Of a stretch of DNA of 35,761 nt, positions 22,913 through 30,788 are shown piece after piece. This DNA comes from JAITWN01 sp034002745 (GTDB lineage Bacteria > Pseudomonadota > Gammaproteobacteria > SZUA-140): the NCBI GenBank assembly GCA_034002745.1, contig JAVEZY010000028.1:1-35761 (forward strand). Reading direction: 5' to 3'. The translations under genes were made by a program, and so were the position numbers. The notes under the pieces were generated by a model. That model had not been told where the DNA came from, did not search any database, and worked only from the letters and a program-made list of their open reading frames with translations. Numbering within the stretch: the first letter of the stretch is position 1; the number at the start of each line of letters is the position of its first letter.

Positions 22913-23134
22913 TTGAAGATTCGCGTCAAGGTAAAGCCCAATGCGCGTACCGAGAGCTTCCAGGAGCTGCCTGACGGTACCTGGCAGGCGGCGGTAAAGG
23001 CGCCACCCGTCGACGGCAAGGCGAACGAAGCGCTGACGCGCCTGATCGCGGCTCACTTCCGCGTGCCGCGCAGCCGGGTGCTCATCCGCAGCGGGGCCGG
23101 CGGGCGCCTGAAGCTGGTGGAGATCGACGATTAA
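22913..23134 (+). CDS. yggU: YggU family (DUF167) protein
   Basis: A 73-residue cytoplasmic protein of the DUF167/YggU family, found beside yggS/yggT in many bacteria. It carries the family marks VKVKPNART and VKAPPVDGKANEALTRLIAA, then a mixed alpha/beta end, GAGGRLKLVEI. The precise function is unknown. The start is TTG at 22913, with no visible ribosome-binding site; the reading begins exactly where the first strand of the fold should. The GGGGACG palindrome lies 66 bases upstream, and another begins three bases after the stop codon. Confidence 0.82.
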   Translation: MKIRVKVKPNARTESFQELPDGTWQAAVKAPPVDGKANEALTRLIAAHFRVPRSRVLIRSGAGGRLKLVEIDD

Positions 23135-23137
23135 AAC

Positions 23138-23184
23138 GGGGACGTTCCCCTGTTCGATCGATAATCGAACAGGGGGACGTCCCC
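23138..23184. repeat. 21-bp hairpin of the GGGGACG family, with TATAAT
   Basis: Bases 23138-23158 pair with 23164-23184 (one G-T wobble) around a 5-base loop, flanked by A4 and CTTTT-like ends. It follows the yggU stop directly, so it may terminate yggU. CTGTATAAT lies just after it (TATAAT at 23192-23197), 146 bases before ppa. The arms share GGGGACG and GTCCCC ends with the copies at 5485, 15865 and 22831. Confidence 0.75.
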
Positions 23185-23342
23185 TTTTCTGTATAATTCC
23201 CCCCCATTTCAATGGCCGCCCGGGGGCTCCCTGTGGACGGCGTCGCCGCTCCTGGTGTATCGTGCCGGTCCTGTTCGCGCCGGTTTTCCGGCGGCGGCAA
23301 TCAAATATTCCCAGAGCGGCAAGATCGAGGAGGTAAGGCAGG

Positions 23343-23987
23343 ATGGACGAGCGGCGACCGTATCATGGCTATCGTGCGCATCCCTGGCATGGGCTGGAGA
23401 CAGGAAAGAATCCCCCGCGGCAGGTGAACGCGTTCATCGAGATCACGCCTTTCGACCTGGTGAAGTACGAGCTCGACAAGGACACGGGTTTCATGGCCGT
23501 GGACCGTCCCCAGGTCACCTCGTCGCTGCCCCCGACGCTGTACGGCTTCGTTCCGCGCACCTATTGCGCGGCCGAAGTCGCCAAGCTGATGGACGGCGCC
23601 GAATACGGCGATCGCGATCCGCTGGATATCTGTGTGCTCAGCGAGCGGCCGATTTCGCGCGGCGACATCCTGCTGCACGTCAACGTGGTCGGCGGCCTGC
23701 CGATGCTCGATGGCGGCGAGGCGGACGACAAGATCATCGCGGTGCTGAGCAAGGATGCGCTGTGGGGTGACGTCGACAGCATCGAGGATATTCCGCGGCC
23801 GCTGATCGATCGCCTGCGCCATTATTTCCTCAGCTACAAGTCGGTCATCGGCACGAACCCCGACGTGCATGTCGGCGAACCGTACGGTCGCGCCCATGCA
23901 GAGAAGGTGATCCGGGCGGCAATGCAGGATTATCAGAACGTCTACGGCGGGAAGGTCGAGGAGTGTCCGCCCTGCAGTGACGAGTAA
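23343..23987 (+). CDS. ppa: Family I inorganic pyrophosphatase
   Basis: A 214-residue Mg-dependent soluble pyrophosphatase that removes PPi from biosynthesis. The signature YGDRDPLD gives the metal ligands D90, D92 and D95, equivalent to E. coli D65/D67/D70. It begins with HPWHGLETG, an N-terminal extension seen in the longer plant/eukaryote-like branch, about 39 residues longer than E. coli Ppa (175). GGAGG-rich sequence (GGAGGTAAGGCAGG) precedes the ATG. The upstream palindrome carries a TATAAT that might form its promoter. A terminator follows five bases after the stop. Confidence 0.93.
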   Translation: MDERRPYHGYRAHPWHGLETGKNPPRQVNAFIEITPFDLVKYELDKDTGFMAVDRPQVTSSLPPTLYGFVPRTYCAAEVAKLMDGAEYGDRDPLDICVLSERPISRGDILLHVNVVGGLPMLDGGEADDKIIAVLSKDALWGDVDSIEDIPRPLIDRLRHYFLSYKSVIGTNPDVHVGEPYGRAHAEKVIRAAMQDYQNVYGGKVEECPPCSDE

Positions 23988-23991
23988 GTGA

Positions 23992-24021
23992 AAACCCGGA
24001 GCCGGTTCCGGCTCCGGGTTT
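23992..24021 (+). terminator. Intrinsic terminator after ppa
   Basis: AAACCCGGAGCC (23992-24003) pairs with GGCTCCGGGTTT (24010-24021) around GGTTCC, beginning five bases after the ppa stop. The T-run after it is short (TTT within the stem). Confidence 0.75.
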
Positions 24022-24110
24022 CGGCATTGCCCGGAATGTGCTAGAAAGGGCTTTTGTCACCCGACACTTCCCATCCTTTCCAAATATCACCTGCCCGACG
24101 AGGACCCACC

Positions 24111-24575
24111 ATGAACATCAGCGACAACTGCGTAGTCTCCATTCATTACACCCTGACTGATGATGATGGACGGGAACTCGATTCCTCCGCGGGTCAGAGC
24201 GCGTTCTCTTATCTTCATGGCGCGCGCAACATCATTCCCGGCCTGGAACAGGCCCTCACCGGCAAGGCGCCCGGAGACGAGATGCGGGTGACCGTGCAGC
24301 CCAAGGATGCCTACGGTGAAATCAACCCCGAGCTGGTGCAGCAGGTGCCGCGCGAAGCGTTCGCCGGCATCGACGATCTGCAGCCCGGCATGCAGTTCCG
24401 TACCGGCGACGACGAGCAGTCGCTCAACGTCACCGTGACGGAAGTGAACGAGGATTCGGTGACCATCGATGCCAATCATCCGCTCGCCGGTCTGGTGCTG
24501 CATTTCGACGTGCGCATCGAAGCCGTTCGCGAGGCAGGGGAGGAAGAGCTCGCGCACGGTCACGTCCATTCCTGA
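24111..24575 (+). CDS. slyD: FKBP-type peptidyl-prolyl isomerase SlyD
   Basis: A 154-residue cytoplasmic prolyl isomerase and chaperone. It shows the SlyD layout: an FKBP strand (IHYTLTDDDGRELDSS), the catalytic helix segment IPGLEQALTGKAPGDEM, the IF (insert-in-flap) domain from about residue 68 to 118, and a short metal-binding tail, HGHVHS. E. coli SlyD has a long His/Cys-rich tail and delivers nickel to hydrogenase; here the tail holds only three histidines, so nickel binding would be weak. The ATG at 24111 has GAGGA eight bases upstream; an upstream in-frame start at 24054 would add 19 residues without family support. Confidence 0.93.
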   Translation: MNISDNCVVSIHYTLTDDDGRELDSSAGQSAFSYLHGARNIIPGLEQALTGKAPGDEMRVTVQPKDAYGEINPELVQQVPREAFAGIDDLQPGMQFRTGDDEQSLNVTVTEVNEDSVTIDANHPLAGLVLHFDVRIEAVREAGEEELAHGHVHS

Positions 24576-24585
24576 GCGTCGCCTG

Positions 24586-24602
24586 CCGGCCGGATCGGCC
24601 GG
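24586..24602. repeat. 7-bp GC hairpin after slyD
   Basis: CCGGCCG (24586-24592) pairs with CGGCCGG (24596-24602) around GAT, 11 bases after the slyD stop and 11 before the DUF2784 gene. There is no T-tract, so it is at most a weak attenuator. Confidence 0.35.
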
Positions 24603-24612
24603 GACATGAACG

Positions 24613-24981
24613 ATGCTCGCGGCGCGCGGCGCGGATGCGGTACTGCTCGTTCACTTCCTCTTCATCGCCTTCGTGGTGGCGGGTGGTTTTCTGGTGCTGC
24701 ACTGGCCGCGCATGGCAGTCTTGCATCTGCCGGCCGCAGCCTGGGGCGTGCTGGTCGAATGGATGGGCTGGCCCTGTCCACTGACGCCGCTCGAGCAGAT
24801 GCTGCGGCGCGCCGCCGGCCAGGAAGGCTTCCAGGGCGGTTTCATCGAGCACTATCTCTGGCCGCTGATCTATCCGGAAGGACTGACCCGTGAACTGCAG
24901 CTGGTCTTCGGTCTGCTGGTGTTGCTGATCAATGTCACGATATATGGCGCCATCCTGGCGCGTCGCCGCCGTCCTCGCTGA
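24613..24981 (+). CDS. DUF2784 membrane protein
   Basis: A 122-residue inner-membrane protein with three hydrophobic segments: VLLVHFLFIAFVVAGGFLVL (about residues 10-29), the helix around AAAWGVLVEWMGWPCPLTPL (41-60), and LVFGLLVLLINVTIYGAI (100-118). The motif GWPCPLTPLEQMLR and FIEHYLWPLIYP are the DUF2784 signature. Its function is unknown. The start is ATG 24613; no strong ribosome-binding site is visible. It is followed 21 bases later by rlmJ, as part of a dense plus-strand run. Confidence 0.86.
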   Translation: MLAARGADAVLLVHFLFIAFVVAGGFLVLHWPRMAVLHLPAAAWGVLVEWMGWPCPLTPLEQMLRRAAGQEGFQGGFIEHYLWPLIYPEGLTRELQLVFGLLVLLINVTIYGAILARRRRPR

Positions 24982-25002
24982 GCCCCAACCGGAAGCGATG
25001 CA

Positions 25003-25845
25003 ATGCTGAGCTATCGTCATGGCTTTCACGCCGGCAACTTCGCCGACGTGCTCAAGCATCTGGTCATCGACCGGATTCTCGCCCACCTGGTCGCCAAGCC
25101 GAAGCCGTTCTTCTGTCTGGACACGCACGCCGGCGCCGGTGTCTACGAACTCAGCTCGCCGCACGCGCGCAAGAATCGGGAGTACGAGGGCGGCATCGGA
25201 CTGCTGTGGGACAGAACCGATCTGCCCGAGCCGGTCGCGGCCTATGTGGCGGCGGTGCGGCGACTGAACGCCAGCGGCGAGCTGCGGCGCTATCCGGGCT
25301 CGCCGTTCTTCGAACGGCTCTGGTTGCGCCATGGCGATCGCCTGGTGCTGCATGAACTCCATCCGGCCGATGTGGCGGCACTGCTCGCCTTCGCCGGGGA
25401 CGATCACCGCATCCAGGTCGCGCGCGAGGATGGCTTCGCTGCCTGTGTGCGCAAGCTGCCGCCACCCGAACGGCGCGGGCTCATCGTCATGGATCCGTCC
25501 TACGAGATCAAGACCGATTACCGTCACGCGCCTCAGACACTCCTGCGCGCCTGGCGCAAGTTTCCGACTGGCATTTTCGCCCTCTGGTATCCAGTGATCG
25601 AGCGTCGGCGCGTGAATTCGATGGAATCGGTACTGCGCGCCAGCGGCATTCCGCGCATCCATCTGTTCGAGCTCGGGGTGAAGCGCGACGCTGCCGGCGG
25701 CATGACCGGCAGCGGCATGGTGGTGATCAATCCGCCCTGGACGCTGGAATCGTCGATGGCGCAATCCTTGCCTTGGCTGGCGGATGTACTGGGAAACGGG
25801 GGAGAGGGGTATCATCGGCAGTATCGCCTGAGCGGCGAGGTTTAG
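25003..25845 (+). CDS. rlmJ: 23S rRNA (adenine-2030-N6)-methyltransferase RlmJ
   Basis: A 280-residue SAM-dependent enzyme that methylates N6 of A2030 in 23S rRNA, usually early in ribosome assembly. It begins with the conserved MLSYRHGFHAGNFADVLKH; the SAM site is at LDTHAGAGVYEL (residues 39-50). The catalytic motif is DPSYE (D164), where E. coli has DPPYE; the serine variant still keeps the key Asp, aromatic and Glu. The length matches E. coli RlmJ (280). A single basic-rich start at ATG 25003, no other candidates. Confidence 0.93.
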   Translation: MLSYRHGFHAGNFADVLKHLVIDRILAHLVAKPKPFFCLDTHAGAGVYELSSPHARKNREYEGGIGLLWDRTDLPEPVAAYVAAVRRLNASGELRRYPGSPFFERLWLRHGDRLVLHELHPADVAALLAFAGDDHRIQVAREDGFAACVRKLPPPERRGLIVMDPSYEIKTDYRHAPQTLLRAWRKFPTGIFALWYPVIERRRVNSMESVLRASGIPRIHLFELGVKRDAAGGMTGSGMVVINPPWTLESSMAQSLPWLADVLGNGGEGYHRQYRLSGEV

Positions 25846-25957
25846 CTGCGGAACGTTCCGTGCGGCCGCTTGTCCCAAAGGAAAGGCGCAACAAGGGCGT
25901 CAGGTCGATTCCGGTAGCGCCCGGGAAATCGGGCCCAGTCCCGAGGGGAGGGGCGGC

Positions 25958-27184
25958 GTGACTTCAGTCTTCAGATATCTTATCCGTTCTACTGTCCCGA
26001 TAATCCTCGTTATTCTGGTATTTCTCCCCGCGCGCGCGGCGCTCTCCCAGGACGCCGAACCGGCATTCTCCGATGCCGAGATCGACCAGATGCTGGCGCC
26101 GATCGCCCTGTACCCCGATGTGCTGCTGTCGCAGATCCTGATGGCGGCGACCTATCCGCTGGAAGTGGTGCAGGCGGCGCGCTGGCGCCAGGCGAATCCC
26201 GGGCTCGAGGGCGAAGCCGCGCTGGCCGCAGTCGAAACGGAAAACTGGGATCCCAGCGTCAAGGCGCTGGTCGCTTTTCCCCGTGTGCTCGAACGCATGG
26301 ATGAGGATCTGGAGTGGACCCAGCGGCTGGGCGAGGCCTTCCTGTTCCAGGAGGAGGCCGTCATGGTCCGGGTGCAGGAACTGCGTCGACGCGCCTGGGA
26401 TGCAGGCGCGCTGGAATCACCGGCGCAGGCGCGCGTGGTGCGCAGCGAAAACATCATCATCATCGAGCCTGCCAGCGAGAATCTGATCTACGTCCCGTAC
26501 TATGATACGCGGCGCATCTATGGCGGCTGGTGGTGGCCCTCGCATCCCCCGCGCTACTGGGGATCGCCGCGGGGGGTGCAGCTCGGCGTTGGTTTCGTCT
26601 GGGGAAGCGGAGTGCGGGTACCCTCGGGATGGTTCTTCAGCACCGTGCACTGGCCGCGGCAGCAGGTGATCATCGTCCCCCGGTACCGGCCGTACCAGCC
26701 GCATTACGGTTCGCCTCACGAATACTACGACGGTTTCCGCGACGCGCGGGCATGGAGACACGACATGCAGCATCGCCGCGGACTGGTATATCGTCACGGC
26801 CACTGGCGGCCTCCGGCGCAGCCACCCCGCATCGGCACCCCGCGCGAGCCGGGCGTGCCGCAGCGTCCCTCGATCCTGCGTGGCGGCTCCGAGCGCTATA
26901 CCGGCCCGCAGGCGCATCAATACCGGCATTCGGATCCCATCCACGACAGCTCCGATCGCCAGGTGCCGATCAATCCGCAGGCCGGTGAGCGCTTCCGGCG
27001 ACCGCCTTCACAGCAAGAGCCTGCGCGAGGATTCCAGCGCCCCGATTCCCGTCCTCCGGCATCGCAGCAGCGCCGCGACAGCAGCAGTCGCCGCGCCGAT
27101 CCCCCGCGTGGTCAATCATCGCCTGGCGGTTCCTCACGAGGCGGTGATGGGGCGCCCCGTCAACGCGACAGCATTCTGCGGTGA
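25958..27184 (+). CDS. DUF3300 exported protein with low-complexity tail
   Basis: A 408-residue protein with an N-terminal signal/hydrophobic segment (residues 9-30) and the DUF3300 domain at about 38-235, recognised by DQMLAPIALYPDVLLSQILM (which ends residue 62), ARWRQANPGL and ENLIYVPYYDTRRIYGGWWW. The last 150 residues are rich in Arg, Pro, Gln and Ser, likely disordered. The domain is envelope-associated with no known reaction. It starts with GTG at 25958, preceded by GAGGGGAGGGG. Its stop overlaps the next gene's GTG by four bases (GTGA), suggesting coupling. Confidence 0.88.
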   Translation: MTSVFRYLIRSTVPIILVILVFLPARAALSQDAEPAFSDAEIDQMLAPIALYPDVLLSQILMAATYPLEVVQAARWRQANPGLEGEAALAAVETENWDPSVKALVAFPRVLERMDEDLEWTQRLGEAFLFQEEAVMVRVQELRRRAWDAGALESPAQARVVRSENIIIIEPASENLIYVPYYDTRRIYGGWWWPSHPPRYWGSPRGVQLGVGFVWGSGVRVPSGWFFSTVHWPRQQVIIVPRYRPYQPHYGSPHEYYDGFRDARAWRHDMQHRRGLVYRHGHWRPPAQPPRIGTPREPGVPQRPSILRGGSERYTGPQAHQYRHSDPIHDSSDRQVPINPQAGERFRRPPSQQEPARGFQRPDSRPPASQQRRDSSSRRADPPRGQSSPGGSSRGGDGAPRQRDSILR

Positions 27185-27972
27185 GCGGGGCGGGCTGGTG
27201 GAGACAGGGCCTGGCGGTCCTGTTGCTGGCAGTCTCGGTCTCGGGCCATGCGGCCGGGCCGGCGGCCCGTGCCCCGGTACAGGGTTGCGACGTCGAGCGC
27301 GTCTATCCGCATGACCGCAACGCTTTCACCCAGGGCCTGATCTGGCTCGATGGCGTACTCTACGAGAGTACCGGCCTCAACGGCGCCTCCTCGGTACGCA
27401 AGGTGCAGTTGGAGACCGGCCGGGTGCTGGCGCGCCATGATCTGGACAATCGCTATTTCGGCGAGGGTCTGACGGCCTGGGGCTCCCAGCTGATCCAGCT
27501 CACCTACCGTTCCGGGCTGGGCTTTGTCTACGATCGCGCCACACTGCGCCAGCGGCAGACCTTCCGTTACGCGGGTGAAGGCTGGGGGCTCACCCATGAC
27601 GGACAGCGCCTGATCATGAGCGATGGCACCGCAGTGCTGCGTTTCCTCGATCCCCTGACCTTCCGGCAGGTCTACGAGTTGCCCGTCCATGACGGCGGGC
27701 AGCCGGTCAGGAACCTCAATGAGCTGGAGTTCGTGCGGGGAGAGATCTGGGCCAATGTGTGGCGCACCGACCGCATTGCCCGCATCGATCCGCAGACCGG
27801 TCGGGTAATCGCGTGGATCGATCTGACCGGCTTGCTGTCAGCGGCGGATCGGGCCGGGACGGTCGTCGATGAACTGAACGGCATCGCCTGGGATGCGCAG
27901 CGCGACCGCATCTTCGTGACCGGCAAGCGCTGGCCGAAGCTGTTCCAGATCCGGGTGAAGGAATCCCGCTGA
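27181..27972 (+). CDS. Glutaminyl-peptide cyclotransferase (bacterial QC)
   Basis: A 263-residue exported beta-propeller enzyme that converts N-terminal glutamine to pyroglutamate. The signal peptide is residues 1-24. Family marks are VYPHDRNAFTQGLIW, LYESTGLNGASSVRKV, YFGEGLTAWGSQLIQLTY and LNELEFVRGEIWANVW; it is the plant-like QC type, not the zinc metalloprotease-fold animal type. It starts with GTG, overlapping the DUF3300 stop. It ends three bases before a convergent TPR gene, with no terminator visible between them. Confidence 0.9.
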   Translation: MSGAGWWRQGLAVLLLAVSVSGHAAGPAARAPVQGCDVERVYPHDRNAFTQGLIWLDGVLYESTGLNGASSVRKVQLETGRVLARHDLDNRYFGEGLTAWGSQLIQLTYRSGLGFVYDRATLRQRQTFRYAGEGWGLTHDGQRLIMSDGTAVLRFLDPLTFRQVYELPVHDGGQPVRNLNELEFVRGEIWANVWRTDRIARIDPQTGRVIAWIDLTGLLSAADRAGTVVDELNGIAWDAQRDRIFVTGKRWPKLFQIRVKESR

Positions 27973-27975
27973 GCG

Positions 27976-29178
27976 TCAGCCGCGGGGTTCGGAGAGGCGG
28001 TTCAGCCAGTAGCGGGTGTGCTTCTGGTACTCGCGGTGCTTGCTGGCTGTTTCCAGCGCGGTGCGGGCGAGATCGTTCTCGCCGACATTGTAGGCACTGA
28101 TGCCGAGCAGCAGGTGCAGCTGCGCCGTGTCCTCCTTGACGCCCTTGGACAGGGCGGCCTGGAAATGCCGGACCGCATCTTCCCAGCGCTCATCCTCGTA
28201 GTGGAGCTTGGCGAGCAGCAGATCCGAATCGCCTTCCTTTGACAGCTCCGCGGCGCGCCCGATCGCCTCCATCGCCTTGCTGCGCTCGCGCGCCAGCAGC
28301 CACAGTCTGCCATTGAGCGAAATCCGTTCCTCGTTCGCCTCCAGCGAGCCATCGTCGAGCCATTCGGCGAGCAGGCGTGCCGCCTTTTCGGGAATGCCCA
28401 CATTGGCATGCATGCCGACCAGACGTTCGAGCTCGTCGCCTTCGATCAGATCCAGCCGGTAGGCGAGCATCAGCGTGGCGAGAGATTCGCTCTCGCGGTT
28501 CTGTTCGTACAGCGCATAGCTCAGGAACTGCCAGTAATTGAAGTTGTCCGGATAGCGGGCGACGACGTTGCGCAACAGGGCTTCGGCCTTCTGCCATTGC
28601 TGCTGCGCGCGATAGATCGCGAGCAGGATCTGGTACCAGCTCTCCTGAGGCTCCTTCGCCTGCGCGATCGCCTGCTGGGCATGGCGCTCGGCGGTGGCGT
28701 AGTCCTTGAGCTCGTAATAGACGTAGGCGGCGACGGCGAGGAAATCCGGTTCCGCCTGGTGTCCCGCGGAAAGAATCCGCTCGATGAGGGTGCGCGCCCG
28801 GTCAAAGTCACGCGTCTCCATGTACGTCTGCGCCAGAGCGATGCTGATGCCACCGGCGACTTCCGCCGGCAGGGAACCAAAGGAGAGCGCTTCCTCGAAG
28901 GCTGCCGCCGCCTCGCGATACTGGCCGCCATTGGCGTGCGCATAGCCGAGGAGTTGGGCCAGCACGGCTTTCTCGTAGTCGTTGAGATTGCCACGCTTGC
29001 GCAGCGGTTCCAGCTTGCGGATGGCCTCCGCATGCTTGTCCGCCTGCATCAGTTCGTTGATCTCCTGCGCCTGGCGGTGCAGGTCGGCGGACATGCCCTG
29101 CTGTGCGGCGGCGATCAGGGGAGCCGACAGCGCGAGCGCAAGGATGCAGGCCAGGCAGTGATGCACTATGGGTTTCAT
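27976..29178 (-). CDS. TPR protein of the TonB/Ttp operon
   Basis: A 400-residue exported protein: signal peptide 1-25 (cut after AAA), then TPR-like helical pairs throughout (YREAAAAFEEALSFG, DFDRARTLIERIL, DYATAERHAQQAIAQAKEP, RWEDAVRHFQAALSKG, NDLARTALETASKHREY). It is the last cistron of the DUF3450-TtpC-ExbB-ExbD-TonB run. In Vibrio and Shewanella TonB2-type systems a TPR protein accompanies this set. It likely acts in the periplasm, perhaps holding the complex. The ATG at 29178 lies 14 bases after the tonB stop with a weak ribosome-binding site. Confidence 0.88.
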   Translation of the reverse strand: MKPIVHHCLACILALALSAPLIAAAQQGMSADLHRQAQEINELMQADKHAEAIRKLEPLRKRGNLNDYEKAVLAQLLGYAHANGGQYREAAAAFEEALSFGSLPAEVAGGISIALAQTYMETRDFDRARTLIERILSAGHQAEPDFLAVAAYVYYELKDYATAERHAQQAIAQAKEPQESWYQILLAIYRAQQQWQKAEALLRNVVARYPDNFNYWQFLSYALYEQNRESESLATLMLAYRLDLIEGDELERLVGMHANVGIPEKAARLLAEWLDDGSLEANEERISLNGRLWLLARERSKAMEAIGRAAELSKEGDSDLLLAKLHYEDERWEDAVRHFQAALSKGVKEDTAQLHLLLGISAYNVGENDLARTALETASKHREYQKHTRYWLNRLSEPRG

Positions 29179-29192
29179 GCTTGGCGCTCGAC

Positions 29193-29834
29193 TCAGTTCA
29201 GCTCGAATTCGATCCGCTGGCGGGCGATGACTTCGATCGCCTGTCCGCCCTGGCGCTTGGGTTCGAAACGCCAGTGGGAGATGCTGTTGAGCGCGGCGCG
29301 GTCGAAAACGCCCGGTGGTTCGGCGTTGATCACGTTGGCATTGCGCACCCGGCCGTCGGTATCGACGGTGAACTCAACGTCCACATAGCCCTGGATGCGC
29401 CTCATCCGGGCATGCGCCGGATACTCGGGCGGGATGCGCACCAGCGCAACCAGGTCGCCGGCGTTGATCCATTGCGGCGCGCCCATCTCGCCCAGGTACG
29501 GGCCGCCCAGATCGGGGGCGGGAGACAGCTTCATCGGGGGCACGGGTGCGAGCGGCGCCAGTTCGGTCGGCGTCTGCACGGCAAGCTTCTCCACCTTGGG
29601 CGGCTCGGGCGTTTCGGGCTTGGGCGGAGGCGGCTTGCGCGCACGCTGGGTGTCGATCCGTTCCTCCTGGTGGCGGACATAATCGATCACCGGCAATTCC
29701 AGCGCGCTGAGATTCTCCATGTTGTCCGTCGAGATCATCATCTGCATCATGAAGAACAGCAGCACGTTGACCACCACCGCGATCAGCAGCGCGGGGGCGT
29801 AGCGTGGCAGCGACCCTTTGAGGGCGTCGTTCAT
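29193..29834 (-). CDS. tonB: TonB-family energy transducer
   Basis: A 213-residue protein with the usual plan: a short cytoplasmic start, one helix (residues 13-33, ALLIAVVVNVLLFFMMQMM), a Pro-rich linker (KPPPPKPETPEPPKVEK, about 67-83) and a C-terminal TonB domain (about 130-213: IPPEYPAHARMRRIQGYVDV, ending WRFEPKR...RIEFEL). It spans the periplasm and couples the proton-motive force to outer-membrane receptors. Its ATG overlaps the exbD stop by four bases (ATGA). The operon shape marks it as a TonB2-like transducer. The receptor at 33749 is a plausible client. Confidence 0.91.
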   Translation of the reverse strand: MNDALKGSLPRYAPALLIAVVVNVLLFFMMQMMISTDNMENLSALELPVIDYVRHQEERIDTQRARKPPPPKPETPEPPKVEKLAVQTPTELAPLAPVPPMKLSPAPDLGGPYLGEMGAPQWINAGDLVALVRIPPEYPAHARMRRIQGYVDVEFTVDTDGRVRNANVINAEPPGVFDRAALNSISHWRFEPKRQGGQAIEVIARQRIEFELN

Positions 29835-30247
29835 CAGGAACCCTGGTCCCGCGTGGCCACGGCAACGTTCGCGGCGCCGGCGAGGCGGGCCTGATCGACG
29901 ACCTGCACTACCAGCCCGGTGCGCGATTCCTCATCCGCCAGCACGACCACCGAGCCTTCCGGATGCTCGGCGCGCAGGCGGGCGACGTGACTGCGCACCA
30001 CGCGCGGATCAACCTTCTGGCGATCGATCCATACCTCGCCGTCACGGGTGACGGAAATCATGATGTTGGCACGCTCCTGCGGGACCGCGCTCTTGGCGTT
30101 CGGCCGGTTGACGTCGACGCCCGACTCCTTCACGAACGATGCTGTCACGATGAAGAAGATCAGGATGATGAAGATCATGTCGATCAACGGCGTCATGTTG
30201 ATCTCGGGCGACTCGACGCGTTGATGCGAATGGGCCTGCCTACTCAT
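29834..30247 (-). CDS. exbD: ExbD
   Basis: A 137-residue inner-membrane protein. One helix (residues 22-38) carries the proton-channel aspartate D23 in NMTPLIDMIFIILIFF; the periplasmic domain follows with VVVLADEESRTGLVVQVVDQ. It forms the ExbB-ExbD stator motor that drives TonB. The ATG at 30247 is supported by AGGTGG six bases upstream, and the gene overlaps both neighbours (exbB stop and tonB ATG), so translation is coupled. Confidence 0.93.
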   Translation of the reverse strand: MSRQAHSHQRVESPEINMTPLIDMIFIILIFFIVTASFVKESGVDVNRPNAKSAVPQERANIMISVTRDGEVWIDRQKVDPRVVRSHVARLRAEHPEGSVVVLADEESRTGLVVQVVDQARLAGAANVAVATRDQGS

Positions 30248-30782
30248 TGTCGTCCACCTCGTCTGATTCTTCGGTGCTGGACAGGTCCGCCTCGAGCCGG
30301 TGCTGGGCGGCAACGATGCGTCCTTCCAGGCTGGAACTGAAGTAGATTCCCGACAGCGCGGTCACCAGTCCGGCGAGCGTCGTCAGCAGCGCCTCGGAGA
30401 TGCCGGCGGCCAGACCGCGTGGATTGCCGCTGCCGAACAGCGTGAGCGCGTCGAAGGTCTTGATCATGCCGGTCACCGTACCGAACAGTCCGAGCAGCGG
30501 CAGGACCGCGGTCATGGTGAGAATGGTCGGCAGCGAGCGCCGCATCTGTGCCTGAAATTCCATCAGCATGCCCTGGCGCATCCATTCGCGCGCGGCCGGT
30601 GTGTCAGCGGTGATATTGCGCCACTGGTTCACGAACTGCGCATGACGCTTCCCAGCGCCGAAGAGCACGAACCAGTAGCGCTCGACGATCAGCATCCACA
30701 TCACCGAGGACACGAGCAGGATGATCCAGACGACGTATCCGCCGCGCTCGAAGAACTCCAGCCATTGCTCGACCGGCGTCAT
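30240..30782 (-). CDS. exbB: ExbB (short, MotA/TolQ/ExbB family)
   Basis: A 180-residue proton-channel subunit with three predicted helices: GGYVVWIILLVSSVMWMLIV (residues 14-33), LTMTAVLPLLGLFGTVTGMI (about 88-107) and the third around GISEALLTTLAGLVTALSGI. The LLGLFGTVTGMIKTFDALT segment is the family hallmark. It lies six bases after the longer TtpC gene, which has the same domain; systems with two ExbB-like proteins are typical of the TtpC type. Its stop overlaps the exbD start. Confidence 0.93.
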   Translation of the reverse strand: MTPVEQWLEFFERGGYVVWIILLVSSVMWMLIVERYWFVLFGAGKRHAQFVNQWRNITADTPAAREWMRQGMLMEFQAQMRRSLPTILTMTAVLPLLGLFGTVTGMIKTFDALTLFGSGNPRGLAAGISEALLTTLAGLVTALSGIYFSSSLEGRIVAAQHRLEADLSSTEESDEVDDNE

Positions 30783-30788
30783 CGGTGA

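Noticed and set aside
5485..23184. CRISPR array
   Set aside because: The recurring GGGGACG palindromes are kilobases apart, without regular spacers or cas genes.
25492..25506. DPSYE instead of DPPYE in RlmJ as a possible inactivating change
   Set aside because: The catalytic Asp and the aromatic residue remain, and Ser at this place is tolerated in N6-adenine methyltransferase motifs (D/N-P-P/S-Y/F), so activity is probably normal.
24430..25878. 482-codon minus-strand frame opposite DUF2784 and rlmJ
   Set aside because: Antisense shadow of three plus-strand genes.
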